Below are positions 5,001 to 6,305 of a DNA stretch of 6,305 nt, one piece after another. The translations under genes were made by a program, and so were the position numbers. The notes under the pieces were generated by a model. That model had not been told where the DNA came from, did not search any database, and saw only the letters and a list, made by a program, of their open reading frames with translations. Position 1 is the first letter of the stretch, and every line of letters begins with the position of its first letter. The stretch is from contig JAWPNA010000036.1 in the NCBI GenBank assembly GCA_045402695.1, positions 1 to 6,305 of the forward strand, read 5' to 3'. This DNA is from JAWPNA01 sp045402695 (GTDB lineage Bacteria > Acidobacteriota > Polarisedimenticolia > JACPZX01 > DASXTC01).

Positions 5001-6305
5001 GCCGGCCGTGATCGCCCCCGCCCCGGGAGCCGATGGAGGCATCTGATCACCCGGCGTCACCACTACGGGCTCGGACGAGTCGCTCATTGTGCCGACCTGA
5101 TCGATCGACCTGATTCGATACGTGTAAGTCGTCCCGGTCTGAACCGTTGTGTCAATCAACTGCGCATACTCAGTCTCGAAGTCGTCCGGCCAGGGGCCGC
5201 CGGAGCGCCTGACGTGGTAACCCCACAGATCGAGATCGCCCGTCGGCTCCCAGGTCAGCATGATTCGGTCGGGCATTCCCCCCCCCGGCTCAAACCTCTG
5301 GACTGTGATGCCGCGGGGGACCGCAGGCGCCTCGTTTTCCATCATCGCCACGTGACGGCCTGCCGCGTAGACGTAGTCCTTCAACCACTTCGCCGCGCGC
5401 CCGGGCACGTCGGGGCGGCGGTACTCGCTCATCACCTGCCCCCCAGCGTCTCTGACGTAGAATGTCGTGAGTCCCGTGTTGACGTCGAACTTGCTGAGCC
5501 GGTTTCCGAGCGCGTCATAGGCGTAACGGGCCACGACCGACCCGTCTGTGGTCTTGCGCACCTCGGCCAGGCGGTTGCGTGTGTCGAAGATGTACTCGTA
5601 GTTGCGGTCAAGCGTCAGATTGCCGTTGGCGTCGTAGTGCAGCGCGGCGGACGGGTCTGATGGCAACCCACCCTCGCGCGTCACGCCATAGGTCAGGATC
5701 TGGTTCTTGTTCGGAACCACCTGGTTGTTCGGGTCGCGGTCCATGTTGAACCAATTTGTGGCCACGGTCGTTCCTGAAGTGGAGGTCGTGCCACGTCGCT
5801 GGTAGACCATGTTGCCCAGCGGGTCGTACGTCCAGGTCAGCCCCTCGATCTTTCCGCCGGCTGTGTCGTTGACCGTGGCTGCAACGAGCCGACTCAGCGC
5901 GTCGTAGGCGAACTTGTCGTTGCCGATGCTGGAGATGTTTCCAGCACCGTCGTACGCGTACGCTCCGCTGGCGAAATGCGTCACGGGTGTCGCGCCCTGC
6001 TTGGTGACGGTGATGGAGGCCGGGCGGTTGCGTACATCAGGAGCAATCAGAGTCTCCACCCCCCCCTGGGTCCTGATCTTGTTGACTCCGCCCGCCAGGT
6101 TGTAGCCGATGGTCTCAACCAGCGCCCCGCGGACTGGATCCGTCACGCCTACCAGGGCACCGTTCGCGTAGGTCATCTGCAAACTCAGTGCGCTCGAGCC
6201 GACCATCAGCCTGTTCGGGTAATTGACCGATGAAGCCAGCCCCAAAACGTTGTACGCATAGGTCATCGACAGCTGCATCTGGTTCTGCAAGGAGGCGTTC
6301 GGGTC
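1575..6305 (-). CDS. Giant RHS/YD-repeat protein with inserted FN3 array and variable C-terminal tip (5' end outside window)
   Basis: This is the C-terminal part of an RHS repeat protein, a family whose YD repeats form a hollow beta-cocoon around a C-terminal effector. The frame is open through the right edge; five codons (DPNAS) precede the TTG at 6290, so that TTG is probably internal. Residue numbers here and elsewhere count from it, giving 1571 residues. Order: YD repeats (1-321), seven FN3-like modules (about 326-1195), a polar Pro/Glu/Ser-rich linker (1196-1292), RHS-associated core (1293-1402) and a unique tip (1403-1571). The stop is TAA at 1577-1575. The N-terminal signal or secretion domain lies outside the window, so the export route is unseen. 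All 15 cysteines lie between residues 707 and 1241, suggesting an extracytoplasmic, oxidised location. The FN3 block interrupts the usual direct join between the last YD repeats and the DHLGTP core. Poly-G tracts occur at 6059-6066 and 5278-5286. The likely role is a surface-displayed or released polymorphic effector or adhesin; toxicity of the tip is inferred from family behaviour. Confidence 0.93.
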   Translation of the reverse strand, partial: DPNASLQNQMQLSMTYAYNVLGLASSVNYPNRLMVGSSALSLQMTYANGALVGVTDPVRGALVETIGYNLAGGVNKIRTQGGVETLIAPDVRNRPASITVTKQGATPVTHFASGAYAYDGAGNISSIGNDKFAYDALSRLVAATVNDTAGGKIEGLTWTYDPLGNMVYQRRGTTSTSGTTVATNWFNMDRDPNNQVVPNKNQILTYGVTREGGLPSDPSAALHYDANGNLTLDRNYEYIFDTRNRLAEVRKTTDGSVVARYAYDALGNRLSKFDVNTGLTTFYVRDAGGQVMSEYRRPDVPGRAAKWLKDYVYAAGRHVAMMENEAPAVPRGITVQRFEPGGGMPDRIMLTWEPTGDLDLWGYHVRRSGGPWPDDFETEYAQLIDTTVQTGTTYTYRIRSIDQVGTMSDSSEPVVVTPGDQMPPSAPGAGAITAGDRKVDLAWTAPTNADLWSFQLYRKLSSESTYQAVGPLLHKSQTYFTDTSVGNDVEYDYQVKAFDTSGLASSPAPATTGTWRVTPRDLTPPEVPQGFYAVAGAAAVNLFWRASTSSDFEKFQVFRATQPIDVSAPGTALAQPTVPQVTDASLVASNTRYYYRVRALDHKNNASALSGELIVDTKDSVLPKPTALSAVSWSYSNSGAKQLATYLPYNTPPAPGSSEPMGYYSHENHRDTTIQWSAGTSGATLDGFRLYGRHRTDEPWELWRELPPNLGCEAPLPDPYVPPYPLVPFPRSCSDGDNYYHLDFGFNPQDRCQDTFLRVSTIGKVNQMTRESELTAVTTTQPGILTRPENLMVPAEPFDANSPTLRLEPEFYGLTLNWAPGASVCDGVPVGYHVYRNRSGGVGPMIRLTKQYEPIQAPTMRVEFLPLSDPNFDNPHTSCPTYIFDGPRGYHSGQACPGDACPFVYAVTSVDSLGNESALSNKISAHTDAMDRTDYWGQSAACYQEAKNTELSNIPLTIPDPNSLAFPNPVVGSPTWAWKYGPDPNSDVGPEAGNWALVKWVQPANQTANDFRLQAKRAADPNWAELDLDLIPGDDWGIRQFIWAMPLELACEDANYQVVGVDYFGVPSNPSAPFFGPKRKLIPENVWAVGTGTQVIVSWDPLPLCGQDPTHVLTGYTLLRSRSYDTDCSGVAPAEDPNLYDTVSSATFSATSLTSNPPEPTSRKYWYRVYASWGQSGPSGWSPGVCKSANDLTSEILQPMVAPSMPADPGASWKLAQLAEPVMSVGDCWRGEGSGICEIQLLPTSCDATRGPEQSDVMSQVQRLVGPSSPEGAPREPDAESPHRIIGQGELGAAERLTFYHVDHLGTPRVITDPNGNVVSIHKYLPFGEELSAPPSSNTHEFTGHERDAETGLDYMLARYYGSGSTLRFLSPDPISVSEDRLETPARLNGYAYAANNPLKYLDPDGQDIELSSKGNGSAAKSMLIETAMRPSGRDALQKIDSDHSITVTVEDSRINTPEAIQQTKQTGGELTTEKVSLEKVSVDAQGNEHKDVKMQLDTKAIDQAHPDPSGVTSTAHGLYHVEGHQKGQTDAQIKAGDKPTPSTGPAAAKGQSVGSEKPDISKKEAKKVVNQMLKN
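2085..2414 (-). other. RHS repeat-associated core domain
   Basis: Residues 1293-1402 match the conserved RHS core: FYHVDHLGTPRVITDPNG, HKYLPFGEE, then FTGHERDAETGLDYMLARYY, then RFLSPDPIS and finally NGYAYAANNPLKYLDPDGQ. This is the C-terminal plug region where the cocoon closes. The final YLDPDG motif marks the border between conserved core and variable tip, and in characterised RHS proteins the tip is autoproteolytically released near this point. Confidence 0.95.
2706..5315 (-). repeat. Array of seven fibronectin type III-like modules
   Basis: Residues about 326-1195 repeat the FN3 signature: a strand-B Trp followed by a Tyr-rich strand F. Strand-B motifs are LTWEPT (345), LAWTAP (436), LFWRAS (537), IQWSAG (669), LNWAPG (811), VKWVQP (993) and VSWDPL (1092). 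Strand-F motifs are YTYRIRSID (389), YDYQVKAFD (486), YYYRVRALD (588), FLRVSTIG (751), FVYAVTSVD (898), YQVVGVDYF (1051) and YWYRVYASW (1160). Modules 1-3 are compact, about 95 residues each, and begin with PPxxP-type linkers. Modules 4-7 are longer, with Cys-containing insertions. Modules 4 and 6 are the most divergent. FN3 arrays commonly act as stalks or as binding domains for carbohydrate or protein; which applies here is not visible. Confidence 0.82.
5278..5286 (-). repeat. G9 homopolymer inside the RHS coding frame
   Basis: Nine consecutive G on the coding strand encode P335-G336-G337-G338 at the start of the first FN3 module. The present length keeps the frame open. Losing one G brings TGA within about ten codons, and gaining one G brings a TGA about 40 codons on, so any slippage would remove the FN3 array, core and tip. 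Confidence 0.9.
5327..6305 (-). repeat. YD (RHS) repeat block
   Basis: Residues 1-321 of the RHS protein contain about nine degenerate YD repeats, including YAYNVLGLASSV (11), GYNLAGGVNKI (62), YAYDGAGNISSI (111), FAYDALSRLVAA (127), WTYDPLGNMVY (153), LHYDANGNLTLD (218), YIFDTRNRLAEV (233), YAYDALGNRLSKF (256) and FYVRDAGGQVM (277). Each gives a beta-strand pair of the cocoon wall. The block ends with WLKDYVYAAGRHVAMMENE, the segment that in most RHS proteins leads directly to the DHLGTP core. More repeats probably continue beyond the right edge. Confidence 0.9.
6059..6066 (-). repeat. G8 homopolymer inside the YD-repeat coding frame
   Basis: Eight consecutive G on the coding strand encode Q75-G76-G77-V78. 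The current length is in frame. Deleting one G gives TGG AGA CTC TGA; adding one gives GAC TCT GAT TGC TCC TGA. Both alternative frames therefore close within about ten codons. Confidence 0.9.

Noticed and set aside
4884..5660. 258-codon plus-strand open frame
   Set aside because: Antisense to YD repeats and FN3 modules 1-2; Arg/His/Val-rich composition typical of complement translation.

Overview
The window holds three genes, all on the minus strand, read from right to left: the 3' part of a very large RHS/YD-repeat surface or secreted protein (1575 to beyond 6305), a small predicted secreted beta-sandwich protein (1159-1533), and a tyrosine recombinase (1034 to beyond 1). Two of the three genes run off an edge: the RHS gene lacks its 5' end and the recombinase lacks its last few codons and stop. 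There are no tRNA, rRNA or CRISPR features. The long plus-strand open frames are antisense shadows in GC-rich coding DNA.

The organism is a GC-rich bacterium. RHS proteins studded with fibronectin type III (FN3) modules and XerD-like recombinases would fit soil or sediment groups such as Acidobacteriota or Myxococcota, but nothing here fixes the taxonomy. Hand counts of sampled lines give about 70% GC in the recombinase, roughly 60-68% in the RHS body, and about 57% in both the RHS C-terminal tip and the small gene. The tip and its downstream partner therefore match each other and differ from the recombinase.

The RHS protein has an unusual order. About nine YD repeats come first, then about 870 residues with seven FN3-like modules, then a linker, then the conserved RHS core (YHVDHLGTPRVITD to YLDPDGQ), then a 169-residue variable C-terminal tip. 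The FN3 array sits where most RHS proteins pass directly from the last YD repeats into the DHLGTP core. All 15 cysteines of the visible protein fall between residue 707 and residue 1241 (residues numbered from the TTG codon at 6290). The tip carries the His-rich motif HGLYHVEGH, which looks like a zincin HExxH helix without its catalytic glutamate.

The small gene starts 41 nt after the RHS stop, behind a clear GAGGT ribosome binding site and a GC-rich hairpin. It is the natural candidate for a partner or immunity protein of the tip, in the exported compartment. The recombinase follows after 124 nt. Whether it belongs to a mobile element that shuffles this locus cannot be decided from this window. 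The most testable novelty is a pair of poly-G tracts (G9 and G8) inside the RHS reading frame. Loss of one G brings an in-frame stop within about ten codons at either tract, and gain of one G does so quickly at the G8, so they could act as phase-variation switches.
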